From: Anaerolineales bacterium | GTDB taxonomy: Bacteria > Chloroflexota > Anaerolineae > Anaerolineales > Villigracilaceae | Assembly (NCBI GenBank): GCA_020851785.1 | Contig: JADZCC010000079.1 | Span: forward strand, 1-64,000 | Length of the DNA: 64,000 nt | Reading direction: 5' to 3' | Shown here: positions 17,423 through 26,403 of the stretch, one piece after another | Layout: each line of letters begins with the position of its first letter | How positions within the stretch are numbered: the stretch's first letter is position 1 | Notes under the pieces: generated by a model | Told to the model about the DNA's origin: nothing | Seen by the model: only the letters and a program-made list of their open reading frames with translations | Database searches by the model: none | Translations under genes and position numbers: made by a program

Positions 17423-17833
17423 TTAACACTCAACGCATGGCCCCTCTGTGGGCGTAGGCTCAGGGGTTTCCTCTCCGTTACCTATATACGGCGGAGATTT
17501 AAGCGCTTTTTTAAAGATATTTTCCTTTGTATCCACATCGTAAATCGTCAGCGTGGCATAGTCTGGCCCAACGCGAAATGGACCAATGCAAAGCAGGGTT
17601 TTCGAAGAAGTTGTCACGCAATCAAAATGACCGCTTCCTAAAGTGCCGGCAAAATTTCCACTAATCTCGTTTGGAAATGTAATTTTTATAATTACCTGCA
17701 AACGATTCAGGCGGAAAACTTGCACAGTTGGGTCGCTACTTTGCAAAGCCAGCGCAGACGTAGCAAATAACGAAAATAGCAGACTTAACAACAAAACTGA
17801 ACCAGCAACTTTCAAATATAGTTTACTCATCAT
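17423..17833 (-). CDS. Small secreted protein of unknown function
   Basis: The 136-residue product begins with a clear signal peptide (MMSKLYLKVAGSVLLLSLLF, cleavage probably after SALA near residue 29). The mature part of about 105 residues has two Cys in DCVTTSSKTLLC and a Pro/Thr-rich tail ending ETPEPTPTEGPCVEC. I do not recognise a family. It is a single gene with its own terminator and could be a cell-surface or exported protein. Confidence 0.7.
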   Translation of the reverse strand: MMSKLYLKVAGSVLLLSLLFSLFATSALALQSSDPTVQVFRLNRLQVIIKITFPNEISGNFAGTLGSGHFDCVTTSSKTLLCIGPFRVGPDYATLTIYDVDTKENIFKKALKSPPYIGNGEETPEPTPTEGPCVEC

Positions 17834-17930
17834 TCCTCCGACGAATGGTTTTCTTCAATCTTACTTCTTTCATCGACAACAAACAACTCCCCCAAAGGTT
17901 TGTACGGTTTTTGCAAGGCGCGGAGGGGAA

Positions 17931-18665
17931 TTAGATTTTCTCTACCACCCAAAAATGCGACAAGCCAAATACCTTTAATGGAGTGGCTTCTAAAAATTGC
18001 AAGCCCGCCCGCAGGATTTTCCCAAACGATCCAAAATGCGCAATGATGTTATCGTATGCGCCAAAGATAACCGTTTGTTCAATAAACTTCACTGGTAAAC
18101 CATTAAATAGTTTTTGCAAGTCGGCGCGTGAATATACTTTGACATGCGGGGCAAGTTTATCGCGCCAAGCTCTGGGCAGATAATTCACAAACAATTTATT
18201 ACCAAAGTAATATTTATTTTTCCAGTAAATGCCGTGCGTCTCAAAGGGGTAGCCGCGATTGGGACAAAAGATCGCCGCCCGCCCACCCACCTTCAAAACG
18301 CGCACCATCTCGGCAATCGCGGAGCGGTCATTCTGAACGTGTTCGATCACTTCGTGGCTGAGAATCAGGTCAAAGGTCGAGGCGGGAAGCGGGAGGAATT
18401 CACCGGCGGCGTTGATAATTTCCTTTGAGGCGACGCGCGCTTCGGCGGCCCGTTCCAAATCATATTCCAAACCGATCACCCGCGCGCCCAGACCGGCCAG
18501 CTTTTCTACATACATGCCCACGCCGCAACCATTTTCCAGGATGAGGCCGCGCAGGCGCTCCCCTGCAAATTTTTGAATCATTTCCAAACGGCGTTGTTGC
18601 CCTGCGCGCCAGACGTAAGAAGGCTCGCCGCGCAAGGCGGCTTTATCGAGGTTTCGTTGAGTCAT
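17931..18665 (-). CDS. SAM-dependent methyltransferase
   Basis: This class I methyltransferase (Methyltransf_11 type) has 244 residues. Motif I is LENGCGVGMYVEKL with the acidic residue in GLEYD, followed by FDLILSHEVIEHV and LKVGGRAAIFCPN. The substrate is unknown; enzymes of this type modify lipids, quinones, sugars or small molecules. No partner genes are adjacent: it is divergent from nusA, 148 bases away. Confidence 0.85.
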   Translation of the reverse strand: MTQRNLDKAALRGEPSYVWRAGQQRRLEMIQKFAGERLRGLILENGCGVGMYVEKLAGLGARVIGLEYDLERAAEARVASKEIINAAGEFLPLPASTFDLILSHEVIEHVQNDRSAIAEMVRVLKVGGRAAIFCPNRGYPFETHGIYWKNKYYFGNKLFVNYLPRAWRDKLAPHVKVYSRADLQKLFNGLPVKFIEQTVIFGAYDNIIAHFGSFGKILRAGLQFLEATPLKVFGLSHFWVVEKI

Positions 18666-18681
18666 ATTTGAAGATTATACC

Positions 18682-18710
18682 TTGCGCCTTGATTAGCCTT
18701 ATGCTAAAAT
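18682..18710 (+). promoter_or_regulatory. Promoter of the nusA cluster
   Basis: TTGCGC and TAAAAT are 17 bases apart. Transcription from about 18717 gives a leader of roughly 97 bases that contains a terminator-like hairpin before the nusA start. Confidence 0.65.
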
Positions 18711-18745
18711 CTCGGGCGTAAGGACAACCCCATATCGAACGCGCC

Positions 18746-18775
18746 AAAAAGTGGGTAGCCCCCACTTTTTGCTTT
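18746..18775 (+). terminator. Terminator-like hairpin in the nusA leader
   Basis: AAAAAGTGGG / CCCACTTTTT forms a perfect 10-bp stem around a five-base loop, followed by GCTTTG. It sits between the promoter and the nusA ribosome binding site, so it can only act on this transcript. NusA itself affects pausing and termination, which suggests autoregulation. Confidence 0.6.
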
Positions 18776-18813
18776 GTTGGGTATCTAGAGTAAATGAAAA
18801 CGGAGCAGAAAGA

Positions 18814-20685
18814 ATGTCCAAGAATGATTTCGCCCTAGCATTCAATGAAATATTGGAAGACAAGCAACTCGCCAAAGACGTGATTGTCAGTGCGATTGAG
18901 TCAGCGATGGTTTCGGCCTATCGGCGGGCGGTCAACGCCTCCACCGCGCAACAAGTGGAAGCCAAACTAGACCCGGAAACCGGGCATGTGACGGTTTACG
19001 CGGAAAAGGAAGTGGTTGAAGATCAGGTGATTGATCAGCGCACCGAAGTTTTGTTGGAAGACGCGCGCAAAGAACACCCTGAAATTCAAGTGGGCGATAT
19101 GGCGCTGGTGGAAACCACGCCCGCAGATTTTGGCCGCGTTGCGGCGCAAACTGCGCGGCAGGTGATTCAACAACGCATCCGCGAGGCGGAACGCTCCAAC
19201 CAGATGCAGTATTTTGAGCGTCAGGTTGGGGAGATCGTTTCCGGCCTGGTGCAGGCGATTAACGCTCAGGGCGCAACGATTGGGTTGGACATGAAGGCCG
19301 AAGGCGTGATGCCCACCAATCAAAAGATTCCGGGCGAGCGCTTAAAACTGCACGACCGCATTCGCGCCGTGGTGATGGAAGTCAAAGATGGCACACGCGG
19401 GCCGCAAATCATCCTCTCGCGCGCGCATCGCAACTTTTTACGCCGCCTGCTTGAAAATGAAGTGCCGGAAATTTATCACGGCATTGTTGAAATTCGCGCC
19501 ATTTCCCGCGAGCCAGGGGCGCGGGCCAAAGTGGCGGTTTCCGCCACGCAACCGGGGATTGACCCCGTCGGCGCGTGCGTGGGCATTAAGGGCGTGCGCA
19601 TTCAAGCCATTGTGAAGGAACTTCACGACGAGAAGATTGACATTATTCAATGGGATCAGGACCCGGTTGTTTACATTTCCAAAGCCATCAGTCCGGCGCG
19701 CGTTTCCGGGGTGTATCTCGGCGACGACGAAGGCACAAAAACGGCGACGGTTGTCGTCGGCGAAGATCAACTTAGCCTGGCGATTGGACGCGATGGGCAA
19801 AACGCCCGCCTAGCCGCCCGCTTAACCGGCTGGCGAATTGACATCAAATCCCTGACGGAAGCGGCCACCGACTCGCTGACCAAACTACAAGGCGACGTCG
19901 AACTTTCCGCCTTGCTCCCGGCCGCCGTTGAATCTGCGCCGCAGGTTCAGGAGATTCTGGCCAAGAAAGCCGAAGGCCGCCCGATTACGCCGGAAGAATA
20001 CTCCGCGTTGGGCCAATTTGTGGATCGCGTGGAACGTCGCACGATTCAAATTAAAGAAGAAGCGCTACGGGCTGAAGAAGAACGGACCGCCGCCGTGCGT
20101 GCGGACATTCCTGCGCCCGCGTTTTCCATGACGCTGGAACAAGCCAACCTGAAAGAACACATCTTCAACATCCTGACTGAGGCGGGCTTTGAAAACATTG
20201 GCGATTTAATGTACGCGCTCAAGACCGACCCGAACAAGGTTTTAGGTTTGCCGGGCATTGGCTCAAAAGCCATGCAAACGATTGAAGAAACTTTAGCCGC
20301 GATCCAATTCCCCGAGCCGGAGCCGGTGGCGGTGGAAGTCGAGCCAATTGCCGCAACCCCGGAAGTTGCGGTGGAGACTGCTTCAGCGGAGACTCTGCCA
20401 GAGAACAAGAAACCGGCCGAGGTTAAGAAAGAAGCGAAGCGCCATCAACCGGAAGAAGCGGTGGAAGATGAATTCGCCAAAGACGGCGTCTCTCTGGATG
20501 AGTTATTCAAGATGAAGCCGGAAATTTTCCAGGGCAATAATGAGGCTTCTGAAGAAGGCGATAAGAAGAAGGATAAAAAGGTCAAGAAAAAAGGCGTGGC
20601 CTTGGAGTTTGACGAAGGCTTGGGCGAAGTCGTTGGGCGTAAGAAACACAAGCGCGGCGACGACGGTTTAGGCGAGGATTGGTAA
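18814..20685 (+). CDS. nusA: Transcription termination/antitermination factor NusA
   Basis: This 623-residue RNA polymerase-binding factor starts at 18814 (MSKNDFALAFNEILEDKQ), with GGAG eight bases upstream. Order of domains: N-terminal polymerase-binding domain (1-130), S1 (about 130-200), KH1 and KH2 (about 210-350, with DPVGACVGIKG and AIGRDGQNARLA), then a helix-hairpin-helix segment (about 450-505, GLPGIGSKAMQTIEE) and a charged tail rich in Glu and Lys. The tail makes it longer than typical 350-500 residue NusA. No rimP lies upstream, unlike the usual rimP-nusA order. Confidence 0.96.
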   Translation: MSKNDFALAFNEILEDKQLAKDVIVSAIESAMVSAYRRAVNASTAQQVEAKLDPETGHVTVYAEKEVVEDQVIDQRTEVLLEDARKEHPEIQVGDMALVETTPADFGRVAAQTARQVIQQRIREAERSNQMQYFERQVGEIVSGLVQAINAQGATIGLDMKAEGVMPTNQKIPGERLKLHDRIRAVVMEVKDGTRGPQIILSRAHRNFLRRLLENEVPEIYHGIVEIRAISREPGARAKVAVSATQPGIDPVGACVGIKGVRIQAIVKELHDEKIDIIQWDQDPVVYISKAISPARVSGVYLGDDEGTKTATVVVGEDQLSLAIGRDGQNARLAARLTGWRIDIKSLTEAATDSLTKLQGDVELSALLPAAVESAPQVQEILAKKAEGRPITPEEYSALGQFVDRVERRTIQIKEEALRAEEERTAAVRADIPAPAFSMTLEQANLKEHIFNILTEAGFENIGDLMYALKTDPNKVLGLPGIGSKAMQTIEETLAAIQFPEPEPVAVEVEPIAATPEVAVETASAETLPENKKPAEVKKEAKRHQPEEAVEDEFAKDGVSLDELFKMKPEIFQGNNEASEEGDKKKDKKVKKKGVALEFDEGLGEVVGRKKHKRGDDGLGEDW

Positions 20686-20716
20686 TGACCGTCTCTCTCG
20701 TTGAGAGAGAAATGAG

Positions 20717-21019
20717 ATGAAAACAAAAACTGTTCAACGCGTAAAACACGTACCCCAACGGACTTGCGTAGGTTGCCGGGAATCGCTTCCGAAACGGAAT
20801 CTTGTGCGTATCGTCCGCACGGCCGAAGGGGTGCAAATTGACCCAACCGGAAAAAAAGCCGGAAGGGGCGCCTACCTGCACGATCGTTTAACGTGTTGGG
20901 AGCGCGGATTGAAAGGCGCGCTTCGTCATGCGCTGAAAGTTGAACTGACCCAAGCAGATATGGTTCGTTTGGAAGATTTTATGAAGACTCTGCCGCCCGA
21001 GGCAGAGGCCAACCAGTAG
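20717..21019 (+). CDS. rnpM: YlxR-family RNA-binding protein (RNase P modulator RnpM)
   Basis: This 100-residue basic protein of the YlxR/DUF448 family has RTCVGCRESLPKRNLVRIV at the N-terminus and GRGAYLHDRLTCW in the middle. Family members lie next to nusA and bind RNase P RNA in Bacillus, modulating its activity. Gene order nusA-rnpM-infB is the standard one. A small CTCTCTC-GTT-GAGAGAG hairpin occupies the nusA-rnpM spacer and overlaps the purine-rich ribosome binding site. Confidence 0.92.
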   Translation: MKTKTVQRVKHVPQRTCVGCRESLPKRNLVRIVRTAEGVQIDPTGKKAGRGAYLHDRLTCWERGLKGALRHALKVELTQADMVRLEDFMKTLPPEAEANQ

Positions 21020-21120
21020 CGATGAACAGATAACTTTACTGCGCGCACAAACTCCTGGTTGGTTGGATTGCAAATTCGCAGGCGGAGCCCACTCCCCTGC
21101 ACCCCAGCAAGGAGGCTCTG

Positions 21121-22890
21121 ATGAGCGTAAAGATTGAATTACCAGCCAGTATCATCATCCGTGATTTGGCGCAAAAGATCGAAAAAAGCCCGATTGATTT
21201 AATTAAAAAGTTAATGACCAACGGCGTTATGGCGACGATTAATCAGGCGGTGGATTTTGACACCGCGGCGATTGTGGTGGCCGAATATGGGTTTGAAGCG
21301 GTCCCTGAAGCGATTCAAGAAGAAGAGCAAAAAGAAACTGGCGAAGTTCCGCTCTGGCGGCAGATGATCGCCGGAGAAGATGGCGCGCAATTAAAACTGC
21401 GCCCGCCCGTAGTGACGATTTTAGGCCATGTCGATCACGGGAAAACCAGCTTGTTGGATGCGATCCGCTCCACGGAAGTGGCCGCCGGAGAAGCCGGGGG
21501 CATTACCCAACACATTGGCGCCTATCAGGTGGAGAAGAAAGGCCGTTTAATCACCTTTTTAGACACGCCTGGTCATGCCGCGTTTACGCAAATGCGCGCG
21601 CGCGGCGCGCAAGGCGCAGATATTGTGGTCTTGGTGGTGGCCGCCGACGATGGCGTCATGCCGCAAACGCGCGAAGCGATTGCCCACGCCAAAGCGGCCC
21701 GCGTGCCGATGATGGTGGCTCTGAATAAAATTGACCGGCCCAACGCCAACCCAGACCGCGTGAAGCAACAACTCGCCGAACTGGAACTGGTGCCGGATGA
21801 TTGGGGCGGCAGTACCATGGTGGTGCCGGTTTCCGCAAAACAAAAGACCGGCATTGAAGACCTGCTGGAAGGCATTTTATTGGTGGCGGATAGCAGTGAA
21901 ATTAAAGCCAACCCCAACGGCAAAGTAATCGGCACCGTCATTGAAGCGGAGTTGGATAAATCCAAAGGCGTGCTGGCCACTCTGCTCGTTCAAAACGGGA
22001 CTCTCGAAGCGGGCGATATTGTGGTGGCCGGAATGGCCCACGGCAAATTACGCGCGATTAACGATTATCGCGGCAAGCCGGTGAAGAAGGCCGGGCCTTC
22101 CACGCCGGTGGCGGTGATGGGCTTGGACGATGTGCCTTCCGCTGGAGATTTGTTCCAGGTGGTCGCTTCAGATAAGGAAGCGCGGGCCATCGTCGCCGAG
22201 AGACAGGAAGCCGCGAAGACGCAGGCTCAAAGCCGGAAAAAAGTTTCGCTGGAAGATTTGTTTGCCAACGTGCAGGCTGGCGAGGCTAAAGAATTAAACC
22301 TGATCGTCAAAGCCGACGTACAAGGTTCGCTGGACCCGATCGTGACCGAATTAAATAAACTTGGCGAAGGCCCAATTGGGCTGAAGATTCTCCACGCCGA
22401 AACCGGCAACATTGGCAACAACGACGTGATGCTGGCCTCCGCCTCGAAAGCCATCATCATCGGCTTCAACGTTCAGGCGGACGTGGATGCGCGGCGCATG
22501 GCGGAAAAAGAAGGCGTAGATTTACGCCTCTATGAAATCATCTACCGCATGACCGAAGATATCGAAAAAGCCTTGAAAGGCATGTTGGAACCGGAAACCA
22601 CCGAAAAGGTTTTAGGGCGCGCCACTGTTTTACAAGTCTTTGCCGCCTCCAAATTTGGGCGCGTGGCCGGTTGTAAGGTAACCGAAGGCGAATTGCGCCG
22701 TGGCGCAAAAGTGCGCCTCTATCGCGGGACGGATATCGTCTATGAAGGCGACCTCTCCTCCCTGCGCCATGAAAAAGACGACGTGAAAGAAATTCGCACC
22801 GGCTTTGAATGCGGCGTAGGCTTCAAGAGCTTCAACGATATTCAGCCCGGCGACCAGGTGATGTGTTATATTTTGGAAAAAGGCGAATAG
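21121..22890 (+). CDS. infB: Translation initiation factor IF-2
   Basis: This 589-residue GTPase brings initiator tRNA to the ribosome. An IF2N-type segment (about 1-60) precedes the G domain: G1 GHVDHGKT (102-109), G3 DTPGH, G4 NKID; domains II-IV follow, ending in [14 protein letters not shown]. It lacks the long N-terminal region of enterobacterial IF-2. AAGGAGG is seven bases before ATG. The 101-base gap after rnpM has no gene. Confidence 0.96.
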   Translation: MSVKIELPASIIIRDLAQKIEKSPIDLIKKLMTNGVMATINQAVDFDTAAIVVAEYGFEAVPEAIQEEEQKETGEVPLWRQMIAGEDGAQLKLRPPVVTILGHVDHGKTSLLDAIRSTEVAAGEAGGITQHIGAYQVEKKGRLITFLDTPGHAAFTQMRARGAQGADIVVLVVAADDGVMPQTREAIAHAKAARVPMMVALNKIDRPNANPDRVKQQLAELELVPDDWGGSTMVVPVSAKQKTGIEDLLEGILLVADSSEIKANPNGKVIGTVIEAELDKSKGVLATLLVQNGTLEAGDIVVAGMAHGKLRAINDYRGKPVKKAGPSTPVAVMGLDDVPSAGDLFQVVASDKEARAIVAERQEAAKTQAQSRKKVSLEDLFANVQAGEAKELNLIVKADVQGSLDPIVTELNKLGEGPIGLKILHAETGNIGNNDVMLASASKAIIIGFNVQADVDARRMAEKEGVDLRLYEIIYRMTEDIEKALKGMLEPETTEKVLGRATVLQVFAASKFGRVAGCKVTEGELRRGAKVRLYRGTDIVYEGDLSSLRHEKDDVKEIRTGFECGVGFKSFNDIQPGDQVMCYILEKGE

Positions 22891-22899
22891 CCAGCCCCC

Positions 22900-22921
22900 T
22901 GCCCCGTACATGTACGGGGCA
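22900..22921. repeat. Perfect 22-bp palindrome, infB-rbfA spacer
   Basis: TGCCCCGTAC / GTACGGGGCA with AT at the centre is a perfect palindrome. No T tract follows, so it is not a standard terminator. It could be an mRNA processing hairpin or a dispersed repeat; only one copy is in this window. Confidence 0.6.
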
Positions 22922-22955
22922 GAAATAACTTTCAAAAATAGAAACATAAAATAAA

Positions 22956-23306
22956 ATGCCTTCAGGAATAAGATTACAACGCATTGCAGACCGGGTGAAG
23001 CAGGAACTGGCGGAGCTATTAATCCGCGAGATTAGCGACCCGCGCCTGAAACAAATTTTCGTCACCGACGTAAAAATTGACCGCGAACTCACTGTGGCGA
23101 ATATTTACGTCTCCGCCATCGAAGGCGCTCCGCGCTCGGCGGAAATTCTCGCCGGTTTGGAATCCGCTTCCGGTTTCTTACGCAAAAACCTCGCCGCCAA
23201 AGTGGAAATTCGCGCCTTCCCGCGCCTGCGCTTTCATTGGGACCCCACGCCCGAAAACGCGGATCAGATTGAAAAAGTCCTCGCCAGATTAAGGGCAAAT
23301 AAGTAA
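22956..23306 (+). CDS. rbfA: Ribosome-binding factor A
   Basis: This 116-residue KH-fold protein helps mature the 30S subunit by acting near helix 1 of 16S rRNA. Typical blocks are RLQRIADRVKQELAELL, ISDPRLKQIFVTDVKID and the C-terminal PRLRFHWDPTPENADQIEKV. It follows infB in the usual order. The ribosome binding site is poor, so translation may depend on the preceding hairpin region. Confidence 0.95.
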   Translation: MPSGIRLQRIADRVKQELAELLIREISDPRLKQIFVTDVKIDRELTVANIYVSAIEGAPRSAEILAGLESASGFLRKNLAAKVEIRAFPRLRFHWDPTPENADQIEKVLARLRANK

Positions 23307-23319
23307 ACCCCTTCAAGAA

Positions 23320-23348
23320 TTGACGTTTCAAAACGACTGTTTTACGAT
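23320..23348 (+). promoter_or_regulatory. Internal promoter before nrnA
   Basis: TTGACG and TACGAT are separated by 17 bases, 55 bases before the nrnA start. It would allow nrnA-truB transcription apart from the nusA promoter. Confidence 0.5.
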
Positions 23349-23402
23349 ATACAGGTAATGCAAAGCGGCCGGTTTCTAAAGTTACGGGAGTGTTCAAAGT
23401 AA

Positions 23403-24359
23403 ATGAATGACGAACTGATTGGGGCCATCAAAGATCGGCTGGCGGTTGCCGGCAAAGTTATCATCGCTTCGCACGTGCGACCAGACGGCGACGCAATTGG
23501 CTCTTTATTGGGCTTGGGCTTGGCCCTGCAAAACGCGGGCAAATCCGTTCAAATGGTGCTAGCCGACGGCGCGCCCGCCTCTTTTAAATACCTCAGCGGA
23601 AGCGAAAGCATCGTCACCCAACCCGGCGGCGATCACGACACCTTCATCACCGTGGATTGCGCGGACTATAAACGCACGGGGAAAATCTTTGAAAATTTCG
23701 GCCAGCCCGACCTAAACATTGACCATCACAAAACGAATGAAAATTTTGGGGTCTTAAATTTGATTGAAGCGGAGGAAGTGGCCACCGCGGCCATCCTCAC
23801 AAAATATCTGCCTGAATGGGGCTTGCCCATCACCCAGCCGGTAGCCGCGGCCCTGCTCACCGGCATCATCACCGACACGTTGGGCTTTCGCACCTCAAAC
23901 ACCACTCCCGCCGCGCTCCGTCAGGCCGCCGCATTAATGGAAACCGGCGTGGACTTGTCCAACATCTACATGCGCTCTCTGGTGACAAAAACTTTCCCGG
24001 CCGCCAAATATTGGGGCGCCGGGCTTGCCAACCTGAAACAAAAAAATGGAATCGTGTGGGGTACATTAACTGTGGAAGATCGCAAAGCCGCCGGGTATGG
24101 CGGCAACGACGACGCGGACTTAATCAACCTGATCTCGGCGATTGACGGGAACAAAGTGGGGATGGTCTTCGTTGAACAGGGAAATCAGCATGTCAAAATT
24201 TCATGGCGCGCGCTGGCAGAGGGCATAGACGTTTCGCCGATTGCCAAACACTTTAACGGCGGAGGTCATGCCGCGGCGGCAGGAGCAGATATCGAAGGGA
24301 ATTTGAGCGACGTGCAGGCGGAAGTCCTCAAAGTGACCCGGGAAATGTTAAAACTGTAA
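23403..24359 (+). CDS. nrnA: Bifunctional oligoribonuclease/PAP phosphatase (DHH family)
   Basis: This 318-residue DHH-DHHA1 enzyme degrades short RNA oligomers and pAp. Manganese ligands are in SHVRPDGDAIGS (His24, Asp28, Asp30), the VDCAD segment and the DHH triplet 107-109 (NIDHHKTN). The DHHA1 part ends with FNGGGHAAAAGA. It follows rbfA, the order common in Firmicutes and Chloroflexota, and has its own promoter. A role in clearing pGpG from c-di-GMP breakdown is possible, since a diguanylate cyclase is in the window. Confidence 0.93.
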   Translation: MNDELIGAIKDRLAVAGKVIIASHVRPDGDAIGSLLGLGLALQNAGKSVQMVLADGAPASFKYLSGSESIVTQPGGDHDTFITVDCADYKRTGKIFENFGQPDLNIDHHKTNENFGVLNLIEAEEVATAAILTKYLPEWGLPITQPVAAALLTGIITDTLGFRTSNTTPAALRQAAALMETGVDLSNIYMRSLVTKTFPAAKYWGAGLANLKQKNGIVWGTLTVEDRKAAGYGGNDDADLINLISAIDGNKVGMVFVEQGNQHVKISWRALAEGIDVSPIAKHFNGGGHAAAAGADIEGNLSDVQAEVLKVTREMLKL

Positions 24360-24447
24360 ACTCAATCCAAAAAACTCACCCTAAAGTTCGATTGCAGTTC
24401 AAATTTTAAAAGAGTACGCTAGGTGCAAGAAATTCAAGGAGGAATAC

Positions 24448-25374
24448 ATGAATAGTCAGGATGTTAAAAACGCCATCTCTGGAGTCATCGTGGTGGATAA
24501 ACCCGTCGGCATGACTTCTCACGACGTAGTGCAAGCCATTCGTAACGGCACCGGCCTGCGCCGCGCCGGACACACCGGCACGCTGGACCCCCGCGCTTCC
24601 GGCGTGTTGGTAATTTTGGTGGGGCCCGCCGTGCGGTTAAGCGAATACGTCTCCGCATCGGATAAGCGCTATCAGGCCATCATCCGCATGGGCGGAACGA
24701 CCGACACCTTCGACGCCGAAGGCCAGGTAAAGCGCACCGAAAACCCGGTGGACGTCACCGAAGCCCAGTTTGAAGAAGCCCTCAAAACTTTTGTGGGCGA
24801 AATTGAACAAACTCCCCCGCCCTACTCCGCGGTAAAAGTGCAAGGCCGCAAAGCCTATGAGATGGCCCGTAAAGGCGAAGAAGTGGAACTGGCGCCGCGC
24901 ACCATCACCGTGCATCATTTGGAAGTATTGGAATGGGCGCCGCCGGAAGTTGTGATTGACGTGCATTGTTCTTCAGGGACGTATGTGCGTTCGCTGGCCA
25001 ACGACCTCGGCGTAAAACTGGGTTGTGGCGCGTACCTCGTTGGGCTACGCCGCACCAAAAGCGGGCGCTTCTCCCTGCGCGACGCGACGCCGTTGCGTAA
25101 ATTACAGGAAGCCTTCACCGCTGGAAACTGGTATCAATACCTCATCCCGGCCGCCGAAGCCCTCGGCGAATGGCCAGCCGTGGAACTCAACCCAGACGAA
25201 GTGGAAGGCATCCGTCACGGCCATCGCGTCAAAGCCAAAGAAGCCGATACCGACAATCCCAAAGTTCGCGGCATTAGCACGCAAGGCGAATTGGTCGCGC
25301 TGATGGAACTGGTCATCAACGCCGACGGTTCACAAGAATGGCAACCGAAGAAAGTCTTCTTTGCTTCCGAGTAA
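24448..25374 (+). CDS. truB: tRNA pseudouridine(55) synthase
   Basis: This 308-residue enzyme makes pseudouridine 55 in the T loop of tRNAs. The catalytic Asp47 is in GHTGTLDPRASG, the KP motif is in VVDKPVGMTSH, and SSGTYVRSLANDLG is the conserved motif III. GGAGG lies seven bases before ATG. It follows nrnA by 88 bases. A hairpin directly after its stop separates it from ribF. Confidence 0.96.
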   Translation: MNSQDVKNAISGVIVVDKPVGMTSHDVVQAIRNGTGLRRAGHTGTLDPRASGVLVILVGPAVRLSEYVSASDKRYQAIIRMGGTTDTFDAEGQVKRTENPVDVTEAQFEEALKTFVGEIEQTPPPYSAVKVQGRKAYEMARKGEEVELAPRTITVHHLEVLEWAPPEVVIDVHCSSGTYVRSLANDLGVKLGCGAYLVGLRRTKSGRFSLRDATPLRKLQEAFTAGNWYQYLIPAAEALGEWPAVELNPDEVEGIRHGHRVKAKEADTDNPKVRGISTQGELVALMELVINADGSQEWQPKKVFFASE

Positions 25375-25389
25375 TTTTTACAAAAGATT

Positions 25390-25416
25390 ACAGCCGCCAA
25401 GTTGGCGGCTGTATTT
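25390..25416 (+). terminator. Hairpin between truB and ribF
   Basis: ACAGCCGCCA / TGGCGGCTGT is a perfect 10-bp stem with a three-base loop, followed by ATTTAATT. It is a likely terminator, possibly leaky, since ribF starts only about ten bases later with no visible promoter. Confidence 0.7.
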
Positions 25417-25422
25417 AATTCC

Positions 25423-26340
25423 ATGAAACTTATTCATTCCCTCGCAGAACTCAACCTTCAAAACGCGCATCTAACCATCGGCGTGTTCGACGGCGTGCAT
25501 CGCGGGCATCAAAGCCTCCTGCGCCAACTCGTCGCGCAGGCCCACGCGCAAAACAAACCGGCTGTCGTCCTCACGTTTGATCCGCATCCGGCGCAGGTCT
25601 TGGCCGGAAAAGCGATTCCCTATTTGACGACGCCGGACGAACGCGCCGAACTCCTCGCCGCTTTGGGCGTGGAGTATGTCATCGTTCAACGCTTCACTGC
25701 GGACCTGGCAACTGCTTCGGCTTACGAATACATGTCCACGCTGAAAGAGCGCCTGGGGTTGGAGCGCCTGCTGATTGGCTACGACTTTGCGCTGGGGAAA
25801 AACCGCGAAGGCACTGCGGCCCGGCTGGCCGAGATCGGCCGGGAGTTGGGCTATTCCGTCGAAACGGTATCCGCTTTCAGCGGGGCGGGCGGCGTAATTT
25901 CATCCACGCAAATTCGCAAGTTGATCGTCAGCGGAAACGTCGCCGAAGCGCGGGAAGCGCTTGGCCATCCCTACGCCCTAAGCGGAACGGTGATTCGCGG
26001 CGCGCAACGCGGCCGGGCGCTGGGCTTCCCTACCGCCAACGTGGATTATCCGCCGCACAAGGCCGCGCCCGCCAACGGCATTTATGCCTGCTGGGCCTAT
26101 TTGGGAACGGAGAAATTTCAGGCGGCGACGAACATTGGCTTTAACCCAACCTTTACGCCCGAAAGGCAAACGCCCAGCCTCGAAGCCTATCTGCTGGATT
26201 TTGACCGCGAGATTTACGGCGAAGATTTAAAGCTGGAATTTATGGCGCGCATCCGCGACGAACTTAAATTTGATTCAGTTGAAGCGCTGATTGCGGAAAT
26301 TCACGCCGACGTGGAAGCGACCCGCAAGATCTTAACGTAG
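25423..26340 (+). CDS. ribF: Bifunctional riboflavin kinase/FAD synthetase
   Basis: This 305-residue enzyme phosphorylates riboflavin to FMN and adenylates FMN to FAD. The N-terminal nucleotidyltransferase domain has GVFDGVHRGHQSLL and ISSTQIRKLI; the C-terminal flavokinase domain has LGFPTANVDYP and TPSLEAYLLDF. The start was set at the ATG at 25423; an upstream in-frame TTG lies in the terminator stem. There is no good ribosome binding site, since the hairpin occupies that space. Confidence 0.94.
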   Translation: MKLIHSLAELNLQNAHLTIGVFDGVHRGHQSLLRQLVAQAHAQNKPAVVLTFDPHPAQVLAGKAIPYLTTPDERAELLAALGVEYVIVQRFTADLATASAYEYMSTLKERLGLERLLIGYDFALGKNREGTAARLAEIGRELGYSVETVSAFSGAGGVISSTQIRKLIVSGNVAEAREALGHPYALSGTVIRGAQRGRALGFPTANVDYPPHKAAPANGIYACWAYLGTEKFQAATNIGFNPTFTPERQTPSLEAYLLDFDREIYGEDLKLEFMARIRDELKFDSVEALIAEIHADVEATRKILT

Positions 26341-26403
26341 GTATTCCATTCATCGGTTGGGCGCTAGAATAGAGCGCAACCGACTTATTGAGGAGCGTTT
26401 CCC

